A stretch of DNA of 18,437 nucleotides, taken from Pseudomonadota bacterium (lineage in GTDB: Bacteria > Pseudomonadota > Alphaproteobacteria > Caulobacterales > Caulobacteraceae). The stretch covers positions 1-18,437 of the forward strand of contig JAEXJH010000219.1 of the NCBI GenBank assembly GCA_023445955.1, written 5' to 3'. The notes below the pieces were generated by a model. The model had not been told where the DNA came from. It was given only the letters and a program-made list of their open reading frames with translations, and searched no databases. Positions 1-7,391 of this stretch are shown piece by piece. A program made the translations under genes and the position numbers. Every line of letters starts with the position of its first letter. The stretch's first letter is position 1.

Positions 1-797
1 CCTGGCAGGCGATCGCCTCGGCGGTGGTCGGCGTGCTGGCCGCGTCCCTGGTCGGGGGCAAGGCGTGGCTGGAGAGCGCCGCGGTCGAGACCGACAAGGC
101 CGTGGCCGAGGACGCCGCCGCCCAGCCGGCCAATGCCCGCGTCTACCGCACGCAGGTCGACTGGACGGTGAAGGAAGCGATCCGCACCCCGCAGTTCTAC
201 GTGATCGTCGCGGCCTATTTCGCCCACTTGCTGGGCGGGGTCACCGCCGTCAGCCTGGCCCCCAGCCACTTTGGCGAGATGGGCGTGGCCTCGGCCGTCG
301 CCGTCGCGGCGCTGAGCCTTGAATCGCTGATGCAGGTCGCGGCTCGGATGAGCGGGGGGCTGCTGGGCGACCGCGTCGATCCCCGCTGGCTGCTGGCCGG
401 CGCGCAAGGGATGATGGCCGCGGGTCTGCTGGCCCTGGCCAACGCCGCGACCTGGCCGATGATGGTGATCTTCGCCCTCGGGGTCGGGGTCGGCTTCGGC
501 ATGACCGTGCTGGCCGTCAGCATCCTGCTGCTCAACTACTACGGCCGGAAGAACAACCTCGAGCTCTTCTCGATGGTGTGCCTGGTCGGCGCCGTCTCGG
601 CGCTGGGGCCGGTGATCGGCGGCTTCATGCGTGACCGCCTGGGCGGCTTCGCCCCGACCTTCCAGGTCTTCGCCGCGGTGATCGGCGTGATCTTCGTGGC
701 CGCGCTGTTCATGCGTCCGCCGCGCAAGAGCGTCGAGGAAGACGCCGTCGCCCCCGTACCTGCGCCGTCGCCCGTCCTGATCCGCGACGCCGCCTGA
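1..797 (+). CDS. MFS transporter, C-terminal part (cut by window start)
   Basis: The frame is open from base 3 with no start in good context, so the gene begins outside the window; the GTG at 24 is inside it. About 264 residues are visible. A charged, alanine-rich central loop (about residues 25-55) is followed by roughly six hydrophobic segments with MFS features. These include the short loop GGLLGDRVDPR after a helix and a C-terminal helix ending in RPPRKS, then a disordered acidic/proline tail. This fits the second half of a major facilitator permease in the inner membrane. The next gene starts 27 bases downstream on the same strand, so it is probably the uptake system for the substrate of the following oxygenase/hydrolase operon. 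The substrate cannot be read from the sequence. Confidence 0.85.
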   Translation, partial: WQAIASAVVGVLAASLVGGKAWLESAAVETDKAVAEDAAAQPANARVYRTQVDWTVKEAIRTPQFYVIVAAYFAHLLGGVTAVSLAPSHFGEMGVASAVAVAALSLESLMQVAARMSGGLLGDRVDPRWLLAGAQGMMAAGLLALANAATWPMMVIFALGVGVGFGMTVLAVSILLLNYYGRKNNLELFSMVCLVGAVSALGPVIGGFMRDRLGGFAPTFQVFAAVIGVIFVAALFMRPPRKSVEEDAVAPVPAPSPVLIRDAA

Positions 798-824
798 GTT
801 CCCAAGGACAGAGAGAGAAACGCC

Positions 825-1889
825 ATGTTCCATCGTCCGTCCCAACACAAGGATTTCGGGGTGTTCCTGCCGGTCGCCAACGGCGGCTGGATCATCTCGA
901 AGACGGCTCCGGTCCTCGACGGCCTCTACGAGCAGAACCGCGCGGCGGCCGTGAAGGCCGACGAGGTCGGCATGGACTTCGTCATGTCGATGGGCAAGTT
1001 CCGCGGCTTCGGCGGCGAGACCGACCACTGGGGTACGGCCCTGGAGTCCGTGACCATGATGGCCGGCATCGCCGAGGCCACCAAGAACGTGAAGATCTGG
1101 GCGACCATCCATCCGCTGCTGCAGAACCCGGCCGTGGCGGCCAAGATGATCGCCACCCTGGACCACATCAGCGGCGGCCGCGCGGGCCTCAACATCGTGG
1201 CGGGCGCCTATCGCGGCGAGTTCGACCAGATGGGCGCGTGGGACGACACGCTGACCCACGACGACCGCTACGCCCTGACCGAGGAATGGACCACGATCGT
1301 CAAGCGGCTGTGGTCGGAAGACAGTGTCGACTTCGACGGCAAGTACTTCCAGATGAAGGACTGCCAGTCCAAACCCAAGCCCCTGTCCAAGCCGCGCCCG
1401 GACCTGGTCTGCGCCGGCATGAGCGACCGCGGCTTCCAGTTCTCGGTGCGCGAGGCCGACATCTGCTTCATCGGCGGTCGCACGCCCGACGAACGCCGCG
1501 ACGCCTCCGTGCGCGCCAAGCAGGCCGCCGAGGGCATGGGCAAGACCATCAAAACCTTCGCCATGTGCACGGTCATCCACGGCGACACCGATGCGGATGC
1601 GGCGGCCAAGGTCGAGCACTACAAGAGCGGCGCCGACATGGGCGCGATCCTGGCGATGCTGGAAAGTTGGGGCGTGCCGGCCGAGAAGCTCTCGACCGTG
1701 GCGGCCGCTCAAGGCGCGTTCATGACCCATACCGTGGTCGGCTCGCCCCAATCCTGCGGCGCGCAGATCGAGGAGTTCCTGCGCTACTGCGAGCTGGACG
1801 GCCTGATGATGATCTTCCCCGACTATGTCGAGGGGCTGACCATGTTCGGGTCCGAGATCCTGCCAGGCCTGCGGGCGGTGTTCTCGTGA
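825..1889 (+). CDS. RutA-like LLM-class flavin-dependent monooxygenase
   Basis: This 354-residue protein has the luciferase-like TIM-barrel pattern of two-component flavin monooxygenases. It resembles pyrimidine monooxygenase RutA as I remember the E. coli protein. Shared landmarks are the N-terminal FLPVANGGWIIS, SMGKFRGFGG (K58), T94 in the strand before the LLQNPAVAAKM helix, and ISGGRAGLNIVAG (N123). K58, T94 and N123 match positions around the flavin/O2 pocket of RutA, which works through a flavin-N5-oxide/peroxide to cleave an amide bond. Reduced FMN would come from the flavin reductase at 3928. The next gene overlaps the stop codon and is RutB-like, so the pair probably opens a cyclic amide or ureide and hydrolyses the product. 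The substrate need not be uracil: RutC, RutD, RutE and RutG are absent. DszA-like or alkanesulfonate-type activity is a less likely alternative. Confidence 0.88.
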   Translation: MFHRPSQHKDFGVFLPVANGGWIISKTAPVLDGLYEQNRAAAVKADEVGMDFVMSMGKFRGFGGETDHWGTALESVTMMAGIAEATKNVKIWATIHPLLQNPAVAAKMIATLDHISGGRAGLNIVAGAYRGEFDQMGAWDDTLTHDDRYALTEEWTTIVKRLWSEDSVDFDGKYFQMKDCQSKPKPLSKPRPDLVCAGMSDRGFQFSVREADICFIGGRTPDERRDASVRAKQAAEGMGKTIKTFAMCTVIHGDTDADAAAKVEHYKSGADMGAILAMLESWGVPAEKLSTVAAAQGAFMTHTVVGSPQSCGAQIEEFLRYCELDGLMMIFPDYVEGLTMFGSEILPGLRAVFS

Positions 1890-2539
1890 ACGCAGTCACG
1901 GCCAGTTCCGGCGTGATCGACAGCCTGGCCGGCTGGATCGCGCCTTCGCGTACGGCGGTGGTGGTGATCGACATCCAGGTCGACTTCGCTTCGCCGGAGG
2001 GCGTGCTGGGCGCCTATGTCGACATGGCTGTCGTCCAGCCGGCGGTCTCGGCCGCTGAGCGCCTGGTCGAGGTCGCGCGCGGGGCAGGGGTCCCGGTGGT
2101 CTTTGTCGGCCTCTTCACCTCACCGCAGACCGACTCCGCCAGCTGGAAGGAGCGCATGCGTCGCCGAGGCGGGGATCCGGACAACGAGAGCGCCTTGTGC
2201 CGCGACGGCGACGTCGGCTCGGACTTCTATGGACCCAAGCCCCTGCCGGGCGAGGTCGTGGTCAAGAAGACGCGCTACAGCGGCTTCGTCGGTACGGACC
2301 TCGACGCGCGGCTCAAGGCCCTGGGCGTCGACACCCTGGTCGTGGCCGGCCTGACCACCGAGTGCTGTGTCGCCAGCACCGTCCGCGACGCCTTCAGCCT
2401 CGACTACCACGTGTTCGTCGCCGCCGACGCCTGCGCCGCCTACGAGCCCGATATCCACGTCGCCTCGCTGAAGGTGATGGAACTGAACAGCGCGATCCTG
2501 ACCGACACGGCCGCGATCGCCGCCGCCTGGAGCGCCTGA
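1886..2539 (+). CDS. RutB-like isochorismatase-fold cysteine amidohydrolase
   Basis: The GTG start at 1886 overlaps the TGA of the monooxygenase gene by four bases, a translational-coupling arrangement, and gives 217 residues, normal for the family. The Asp-Lys-Cys triad is visible: D29 in VVVIDIQVDF, K128 just before TRYSGF, and C161 in TTECCVASTVRDA. The KxRYSGF and CVxSTxRD blocks resemble ureidoacrylate amidohydrolase RutB and biuret or N-carbamoyl hydrolases more than true isochorismatases. The likely reaction is hydrolysis of a ureido, carbamoyl or amide group released by the upstream monooxygenase, in the cytoplasm. A longer in-frame reading back to 1238 is only a shadow of the monooxygenase gene. 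Family assignment is firm; the substrate is inferred from context. Confidence 0.88.
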   Translation: MNAVTASSGVIDSLAGWIAPSRTAVVVIDIQVDFASPEGVLGAYVDMAVVQPAVSAAERLVEVARGAGVPVVFVGLFTSPQTDSASWKERMRRRGGDPDNESALCRDGDVGSDFYGPKPLPGEVVVKKTRYSGFVGTDLDARLKALGVDTLVVAGLTTECCVASTVRDAFSLDYHVFVAADACAAYEPDIHVASLKVMELNSAILTDTAAIAAAWSA

Positions 2540-2542
2540 CCC

Positions 2543-3928
2543 ATGGCCGATGGATTTCCGAACCTGGGGGGCAGCGTCCCCTACGCCGTCACCGAAGCCG
2601 ACCGCGCGGCGATCGCCGCCGCGATCAGCGAGGACGAGATCGTCGAACTGGCCCTGGCCCTGGGCAACATTCCCGCGCCGTCGGGTAAGGAGTTGGAGGT
2701 CGCCAACTACGTCCACGACTGGATGGCGCGCGAGGGCTTCTCGCCGCGCAAGGTCGGCGCGACACCAGAGCGGCCGAACATCGTCGGTACGCATGGCGGC
2801 AAGGGTGTTGGCAAGAACCTGCTGTTCACCGCCCACCTCGACACCGAGGCGCCGACCTGGAACTCTGACCTCGACGCCTACAAGTACAGCCCCGAGACCC
2901 TGGCCAATCCCGAGTGGGAGAAGTGCTGGCTGGAGGACGGCAAGCTGTACGGCTATCCGATCGCTAATGATCGCGGGCCGATGAGCTGCTTCCTTATCGC
3001 CGCCAAGGCGCTGAAGACGGCCGGCTACGAGCTGGCCGGCAAGATGTACCTGACCGCCTGTCCCGGCGAGATCGGCCCCGAGCCGATAGAGGAACACCGG
3101 GGCGTCGCCTACATGGGCAAGGACATCGGGGCTCATTACCTGTTCCACCACGGCGGCGTCGCCCCCGACTACGCCATCGCCGCCGAGGGCTGCGACTTCG
3201 GCCTGACCTGGGTTGGCTGCGGCTATGCGGTGTTCCGCTTCCAGGTCTGGGGGGAGGGCGTCTTTACCCCGCTGCTGGAGCATCCGGCGACGGCGGGCCA
3301 GCACCCGAACCCGATCTACAAGCTGGGCAAGCTGACCGAGGCCATCCACGCCTGGAGCGGCGAGTACGAGAAGAAGAGCCGATACGACAGCCCCGGCGGC
3401 GTGGCCCAGCCCAAGTCGCAGATCGCTTCGGTGCGCGGCGGCATCCCGTTCGCGTTCGGAGCGGGGACGGAGCTGGTGAACCTCTATCTGGAGATCGGCC
3501 TGACGCCCAAGCAGCGCGTCGCCGAGGTTCAGCACTCGCTGGAAGCCATGGTGCGCGAGGCGGGCCTGGGTCGCATCGACATCGAGCCGGTCGTCGTTCG
3601 TCACGGGTTTGAGGCCGACGCCGCCGAGGTCGCGCCGCTGGTCGGGGCGGTCGACGTCGCGACACAGCTGGGTCTCGGACATCCCGTCGCCCTGGCCAAC
3701 CCGGTCTATTCCAGCATGTGGCGCGACCAGAACGTCTTCAACATGCACCGCATCCCGGCCATCACCACCGGCTTCCGCCGCTGGCGTCCGACGCCGAAGG
3801 ACCTGGTCGACAGCGCCCTGATCTACGCCCTGACGGCCCTAGCCATCTGCGGCCGCGCCAGCCCCGAGGAAGGCGCCAAACGGCCGGCCTCGGCGGTCTA
3901 TCCCGACAATCCGTTCGGGAACGAGTGA
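2543..3928 (+). CDS. M20-family metallohydrolase with altered active-site residues
   Basis: A 461-residue protein starting three bases after the amidohydrolase stop, with a GGAG about 10 bases upstream. The N-terminal half fits the M20/ArgE-DapE-CPG2 family: SGKELEVANYVHDWM, the H98-x-D100 motif in FTAHLDT, bridging D143 in ANDRGPMS, and a probable acidic metal ligand E215 in DYAIAAEGCD. A dimerisation domain follows and then a return to the catalytic domain. The usual Glu-Glu pair reads Gly-Glu (G175-E176), and the usual C-terminal metal His before a PxxxVD helix appears to be R415. It may be an N-acyl, N-carbamoyl or aromatic amine hydrolase; M20 enzymes include carbamoyl-amino-acid hydrolases and 5-nitroanthranilate aminohydrolase. 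Its position between RutB-like and RutF-like genes suggests the next C-N bond cleavage. Family is confident, chemistry is open. Confidence 0.82.
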   Translation: MADGFPNLGGSVPYAVTEADRAAIAAAISEDEIVELALALGNIPAPSGKELEVANYVHDWMAREGFSPRKVGATPERPNIVGTHGGKGVGKNLLFTAHLDTEAPTWNSDLDAYKYSPETLANPEWEKCWLEDGKLYGYPIANDRGPMSCFLIAAKALKTAGYELAGKMYLTACPGEIGPEPIEEHRGVAYMGKDIGAHYLFHHGGVAPDYAIAAEGCDFGLTWVGCGYAVFRFQVWGEGVFTPLLEHPATAGQHPNPIYKLGKLTEAIHAWSGEYEKKSRYDSPGGVAQPKSQIASVRGGIPFAFGAGTELVNLYLEIGLTPKQRVAEVQHSLEAMVREAGLGRIDIEPVVVRHGFEADAAEVAPLVGAVDVATQLGLGHPVALANPVYSSMWRDQNVFNMHRIPAITTGFRRWRPTPKDLVDSALIYALTALAICGRASPEEGAKRPASAVYPDNPFGNE

Positions 3929-4422
3929 TGAGCGCGGCGCCTCAAGCTCACGCCCCGCAGCCGGCGGATTTCCGCAAGGCCATGGGCAGCTTCGCGGCCG
4001 GGGTGACGGTGGTCACCGCCTGCCATGACGGCCGGCTAGTCGGCACGACGGTCAGCGCCTTCAGCTCGGTGTCGATGGACCCGCCATTGGTCATGGTCTG
4101 CCTCAAGCGCGACAGCCGCACCCTGGCGGCGCTGAGCCAGGCCAAGACCTTCTGCGTCAACATCCTGGCCCAGGAGCAGGGCGATCTGGCCTACCGCTTC
4201 GCCAAGAGCGGGGCCGACGATCGCTTCGCTCTGACGGCCGTCGAGGCTGGCGTCTGTGGCGCGCCGCTGCTGGCCGGCTGTGTCACGGCCATCGAGTGCG
4301 AACTCCGCGACGCCCACGACGGTGGCGATCACGAGATCCTGGTCGGACGCGTGCTGCGCGTGGTGACCGACGAAACCAAGACGCCGCTCGTCTATGTGCG
4401 CGGCGGATTCCTGAACGCTTAG
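3928..4422 (+). CDS. RutF/HpaC-like flavin reductase
   Basis: The ATG at 3928 overlaps the preceding TGA by one base and gives 164 residues, the normal size for this small FMN-binding split-barrel family. Recognisable blocks are FRKAMGSFAAGVTVVTA near residue 15, GTTVSAFSSVSMDPPL, KTFCVNILAQEQ and the C-terminal LVYVRGGF. Such proteins use NAD(P)H to reduce free FMN or FAD and hand it by diffusion to a partner monooxygenase. The partner here is almost certainly the RutA-like enzyme at 825-1889 in the same operon. The in-frame reading extending upstream to 3718 lies inside the M20 gene and is not used. The cofactor preference cannot be read from the sequence. Confidence 0.9.
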   Translation: MSAAPQAHAPQPADFRKAMGSFAAGVTVVTACHDGRLVGTTVSAFSSVSMDPPLVMVCLKRDSRTLAALSQAKTFCVNILAQEQGDLAYRFAKSGADDRFALTAVEAGVCGAPLLAGCVTAIECELRDAHDGGDHEILVGRVLRVVTDETKTPLVYVRGGFLNA

Positions 4423-4434
4423 GGACCAAGGCAG

Positions 4435-5247
4435 ATGCGCTACGACGTGCTCGACGTGAAGCCCATGACCCGCCGGATCGGCGCGGAGATCTTCGGCGTC
4501 GACCTGGGCAAGCCGCTCTCGAACCATCAGTTCGAGGAGATCCACCAGGCCTTGACCCAGTACCAGGTGATCTTCTTTCGCGACCAGGAGATGTCGCACG
4601 ACGCCCACAAGGACTTCGGCCGCAAGTTCGGCAACCTCGCCATCCACTCGGGCGTGCCGGGCCTGGCCGACCACCCCGAGATCGTCGCCATCCACGCCGA
4701 CGCCAACTCCAAGTTCGTGGCCGGCGAGAACTGGCACTCGGACCTGACCTGCGATCCCGAGCCGCCGCTGGGCAGCATCCTCTACATGAAGGTCCTGCCC
4801 GACGACGGCGGCGACACCTGCTTCGCCAGCATGTACTGGGCCTATGAGACCCTGTCGGACCGGATGAAGGCCTATCTGGAAGGCCTCCACGCCGTCCACG
4901 ACGCCAATCCGGTCTACAAGGCGATCTTTCCGGACATCGACCGCAAGTACAACTGCTCGACCCACCCGATCGTGCGCACTCATCCGGTCAGCGGCCGCAA
5001 GAGCCTGTTCGTCAACCCGTCCTACACAACGCACATCGCCGGCGTGTCCAAGGCCGAGAGCAATGCGATCCTGAACTTCCTCTATCAGCACGCCCAGAAC
5101 CCGGACTTCCAGGTGCGCTTCCGCTGGAAGCAGAACTCCGTGGCCTTCTGGGACAACCGCTGCACCTGGCACCAGGCGATCTGGGACTACTTTCCCGACA
5201 CCCGCACGGGCTATCGGGTGACGGTCGCCGGCGACAAGCCGGTTTGA
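4435..5247 (+). CDS. TauD/TfdA-family Fe(II)/2-oxoglutarate dioxygenase (first copy)
   Basis: A 270-residue protein with an AAGG ribosome-binding site five bases before the ATG and a 12-base gap to the flavin reductase gene. The iron-binding facial triad is complete: H101 and D103 in NWHSDLTC and distal H246 in CTWHQA. The 2-oxoglutarate-binding Arg is R261 in GYRVTV, 15 residues after the distal His as in TauD. Length and the N-terminal GAEIFGVDLGKPL block are typical. The enzyme couples 2-oxoglutarate decarboxylation to hydroxylation of a substrate C-H bond, often releasing sulfite, an amine or an alcohol after collapse of the hydroxylated product. A second, clearly diverged copy lies at 7392-8249. 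The substrate is unknown; in this operon it probably hydroxylates an intermediate of N-heterocycle or amide breakdown. Confidence 0.9.
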   Translation: MRYDVLDVKPMTRRIGAEIFGVDLGKPLSNHQFEEIHQALTQYQVIFFRDQEMSHDAHKDFGRKFGNLAIHSGVPGLADHPEIVAIHADANSKFVAGENWHSDLTCDPEPPLGSILYMKVLPDDGGDTCFASMYWAYETLSDRMKAYLEGLHAVHDANPVYKAIFPDIDRKYNCSTHPIVRTHPVSGRKSLFVNPSYTTHIAGVSKAESNAILNFLYQHAQNPDFQVRFRWKQNSVAFWDNRCTWHQAIWDYFPDTRTGYRVTVAGDKPV

Positions 5248-6050
5248 GGGTTCTGCTACTCGGCGCGGCCGGCGGCATCGGCTCGGCGATCCGCGAGGGC
5301 CTTGTCGGCCGCTACGACCTGATGCGCCTGGCGGACATCGCGCCGCTTGGGCCGCCGGGCGAGCGCGAGGACTGCGTTCGCGCCGATCTTCTGGACATGG
5401 CCTCGCTGATCGCGGCGATGGAGGGGATCGACTGCGTCATCCACATGGCCGGCGTGCCGGTCGAGCCGGAGGCCAACGCCTGGGCGCAGGTGCTGCCGGC
5501 CAACATCATCGGCGTCCACAACCTGTTCGAAGCCGCGCGGATCGCTGGCGTGAAGCGGGTGCTGTTCGCTTCTTCGCATCACGCCGCCGGCTTTCATCGA
5601 CGCGAGACGCCGACGGCCGAGACCCTGGTCCCACGTCCCGACAGCTACTACGGCGTCAGCAAGGTGTTCGGCGAGGCGATGGGCCGGATGTACGCCGACA
5701 AGTTCGGTCTGCAGGTGCTGTCCTTGCGCATCGGCGCCTATCGCGATCGACCGTCCGATCCGCGTCAGTTGGCCGTCTGGATCAGCCCGCGCGACATGGT
5801 CGAGCTGGTCCGCTGCGGTGTCGAGGCGCCGGATTTCCACTACGCGACGGTCTATGGCGTTTCAGCCAATACCCGGCGTTTCTGGGACAACTCGGCAGCG
5901 GCCTTCCTCGGCTACGCGCCACGCGACGACGCCGAGGCCTGGGCGGCCGAGGTGATGGCCGGGCCGTCCGAGGACCCGGCCGCCGCCCCGTTCCAGGGCG
6001 GCTGGTACTGCGCGAAGGCCTTCGTCGGCGAGCCCTCGCGCATCGACTGA
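5244..6050 (+). CDS. Uronate-dehydrogenase-like NAD-dependent epimerase/dehydratase
   Basis: This 268-residue Rossmann protein begins at a TTG inside the TTGA overlap with the dioxygenase stop. No other start keeps the first beta strand before the nucleotide loop GAAGGIG (about residues 8-14). The extended-SDR catalytic pair is Y136-x3-K140 in YYGVSK, with the usual FASSHHAAG strand before it. Blocks such as MRLADIAPL, NIIGVHNLFEAAR, MYADKFGLQVLSLRIG and FWDNSAAAFLGY follow uronate dehydrogenase (Udh) as I remember it from Agrobacterium. True Udh oxidises the anomeric carbon of hexuronates, but nothing else here handles uronates. I infer oxidation of a hydroxylated or hemiaminal intermediate made by the preceding dioxygenase. 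It is the last gene of this operon. Confidence 0.82.
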   Translation: MRVLLLGAAGGIGSAIREGLVGRYDLMRLADIAPLGPPGEREDCVRADLLDMASLIAAMEGIDCVIHMAGVPVEPEANAWAQVLPANIIGVHNLFEAARIAGVKRVLFASSHHAAGFHRRETPTAETLVPRPDSYYGVSKVFGEAMGRMYADKFGLQVLSLRIGAYRDRPSDPRQLAVWISPRDMVELVRCGVEAPDFHYATVYGVSANTRRFWDNSAAAFLGYAPRDDAEAWAAEVMAGPSEDPAAAPFQGGWYCAKAFVGEPSRID

Positions 6051-6536
6051 CTATTCGCGCGTGAAGTCCGCGGGCACCTGCGGATCGGCGCCCGCCTTGC
6101 CCCACAGTACGATCTCGTTGCCCCAAGGGTCGCGGAAGGCGTGGTTGTAGCCGTTGAATTCCTTCCAGTAGTGGTTCTTCCACAGCACGGTCGCGCCCAG
6201 GTCTTCGGCGGTCCCGAGGATGCGGTCGGCGCTGTCGTCGTCGCTGATCAGCACCCAGATGCGCGGCTTGCGGCCTTCGGTGCTGAGTGCGCGCGGCTCG
6301 ACGCCCTCGGGCTCGGGGTGCGGGCGGGCGTTGGCGGCTTTGAAGATCCCGAGGTGCAGGTTGCCGATCTGGCTGTCGGTCCCGTCGGGCTGCTTGAAGA
6401 AGCCGCCCGGCACCATGCGGTGATAGACGCCCTCGGGGCGGGCGTCGTTCTGCCAGCCAAACACCTTGGCGTAGAAGTCGCCGGCCTTGGACGGGTCTTC
6501 GGAAGCCAGGTCGACGAAGATCAGGGTGTTGGTCAA
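6051..6536 (-). CDS. VOC-family (glyoxalase/bleomycin-resistance-fold) protein
   Basis: A small protein with the paired beta-alpha-beta fold: TLIFVDLASEDPSKAGDFY followed by KVFGW in the first half and HAFRDPWGNEIVLWG at the end. I chose the TTG at 6536 (161 residues, reading TNTLIFVDL) because homologues as I recall them begin there and a weak GCGAG lies nine bases upstream. A TTG at 6569 would add 11 residues and overlap the SDR gene by 11 bases. VOC proteins include lyases, isomerases and extradiol dioxygenases, but no clear metal triad could be assigned. It is the last gene of the leftward operon. Its stop abuts the stop of the convergent dehydrogenase gene with no base between them. Confidence 0.8.
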   Translation of the reverse strand: MTNTLIFVDLASEDPSKAGDFYAKVFGWQNDARPEGVYHRMVPGGFFKQPDGTDSQIGNLHLGIFKAANARPHPEPEGVEPRALSTEGRKPRIWVLISDDDSADRILGTAEDLGATVLWKNHYWKEFNGYNHAFRDPWGNEIVLWGKAGADPQVPADFTRE

Positions 6537-6558
6537 GGCGTGCGCTCGCGTTCGGGGT

Positions 6559-7383
6559 TCAGGCGTCAAAGCCGATGGAGAGGGACAAGGCGTTCCAGGC
6601 GTGGATGTCGGCGGCCAGGCCCTTGGCGGCGTAGCCGGCGTATTTCAGGGCGTCCTCGCCCAGCAGCAGGTGCATCGGCGGGTCCTCGACATCGGCGATG
6701 GTCAGGATGGCCTGGGCCGCCTTGGCCGGATCTCCGGGCTCATGGCCCGCGTGCTCAGCCATGATCTTCTCGGCGTCGCGGGCCAGGCCGTCATAGTCGG
6801 AGAGCTTATCGGCCACGATGACCTTGGAGCCGGCGGCGAAGTCGGTGCGCAGCCCGCCGGGCGCGACGTTGACGACCTTGATCCCCAGCTCGGCGACCTC
6901 TTGCGCAAGCGTCTGGGTCAGGCCTTCCAGCGCCCACTTGCTGGCGCAGTAGACGCCGGTGCCGGCCCAGACGGCCAGGCCCGAGACCGAAGTGATGTTG
7001 ATGATCCGTCCAGCGCGGCGGGCGCGCATGGCGGGCAGGGCGGCCTGCAGCACCGCCAGAGGACCGAAGACGTTGACCTCGAACTGCTTGCGGGCCTCGT
7101 CCAGCGAGGCCTCCTCGACCGCACCGACCAGGCCGTAGCCGGCATTGTTGATCAGGACGTCGATCTGACCGGTGACGGCTTCGGCCTTGGCCACGGCGGC
7201 TTTCACCGCCGCCTCATCGGTGACGTCGAGGATCAGGGCGTGGCCGCCCAAGGCTTCGAACGCGGCCGCCGCCTCGGGCTTGCGCACCGTGCCGACGACG
7301 TCGTCGCCCCGCGCCAGGGCGGCGAGGGCGATCTCTCGGCCCAGGCCGCCGGAGACGCCAGTGATCATCCAGGTCTTGGTCAT
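6559..7383 (-). CDS. Classical short-chain dehydrogenase/reductase (SDR)
   Basis: Starting at the ATG at 7383, with a GAGG a few bases upstream, it is 274 residues. The cofactor loop TGVSGGLG is at residues 8-15, followed by the structural NNAG at 79-82, catalytic S134 in TSVSGLA, and Y145-x3-K149 in YCASK. This is a complete active site for an NAD(P)-dependent alcohol/ketone oxidoreductase. The 274-residue length and the region after the active site resemble SDRs annotated as oxidoreductases of unknown substrate. Only eight bases separate it from the upstream TauD-type gene, so the two are co-transcribed. It may oxidise an alcohol created by that dioxygenase. A longer upstream in-frame reading to 7635 overlaps the dioxygenase gene and lacks support. 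Confidence 0.88.
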   Translation of the reverse strand: MTKTWMITGVSGGLGREIALAALARGDDVVGTVRKPEAAAAFEALGGHALILDVTDEAAVKAAVAKAEAVTGQIDVLINNAGYGLVGAVEEASLDEARKQFEVNVFGPLAVLQAALPAMRARRAGRIINITSVSGLAVWAGTGVYCASKWALEGLTQTLAQEVAELGIKVVNVAPGGLRTDFAAGSKVIVADKLSDYDGLARDAEKIMAEHAGHEPGDPAKAAQAILTIADVEDPPMHLLLGEDALKYAGYAAKGLAADIHAWNALSLSIGFDA

Positions 7384-7391
7384 GAAGAACC

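Noticed and set aside
2120..3748. Long open frame on the minus strand (about 540 codons)
   Set aside because: It lies opposite the amidohydrolase and M20 genes, its translation is low-complexity (Gly, Val, Arg, Asp rich) and it has no recognisable domain. It is a high-GC shadow frame.
4128..4149. Sequence resembling the 22-bp activator box (GCGCTGAG then CAAGACC)
   Set aside because: The two parts are spaced differently from the real boxes, and it lies inside the flavin reductase coding region with no promoter context.
4036..5172. 378-codon frame on the minus strand
   Set aside because: It is antisense to the flavin reductase and TauD-type genes, with low-complexity composition and no motif.
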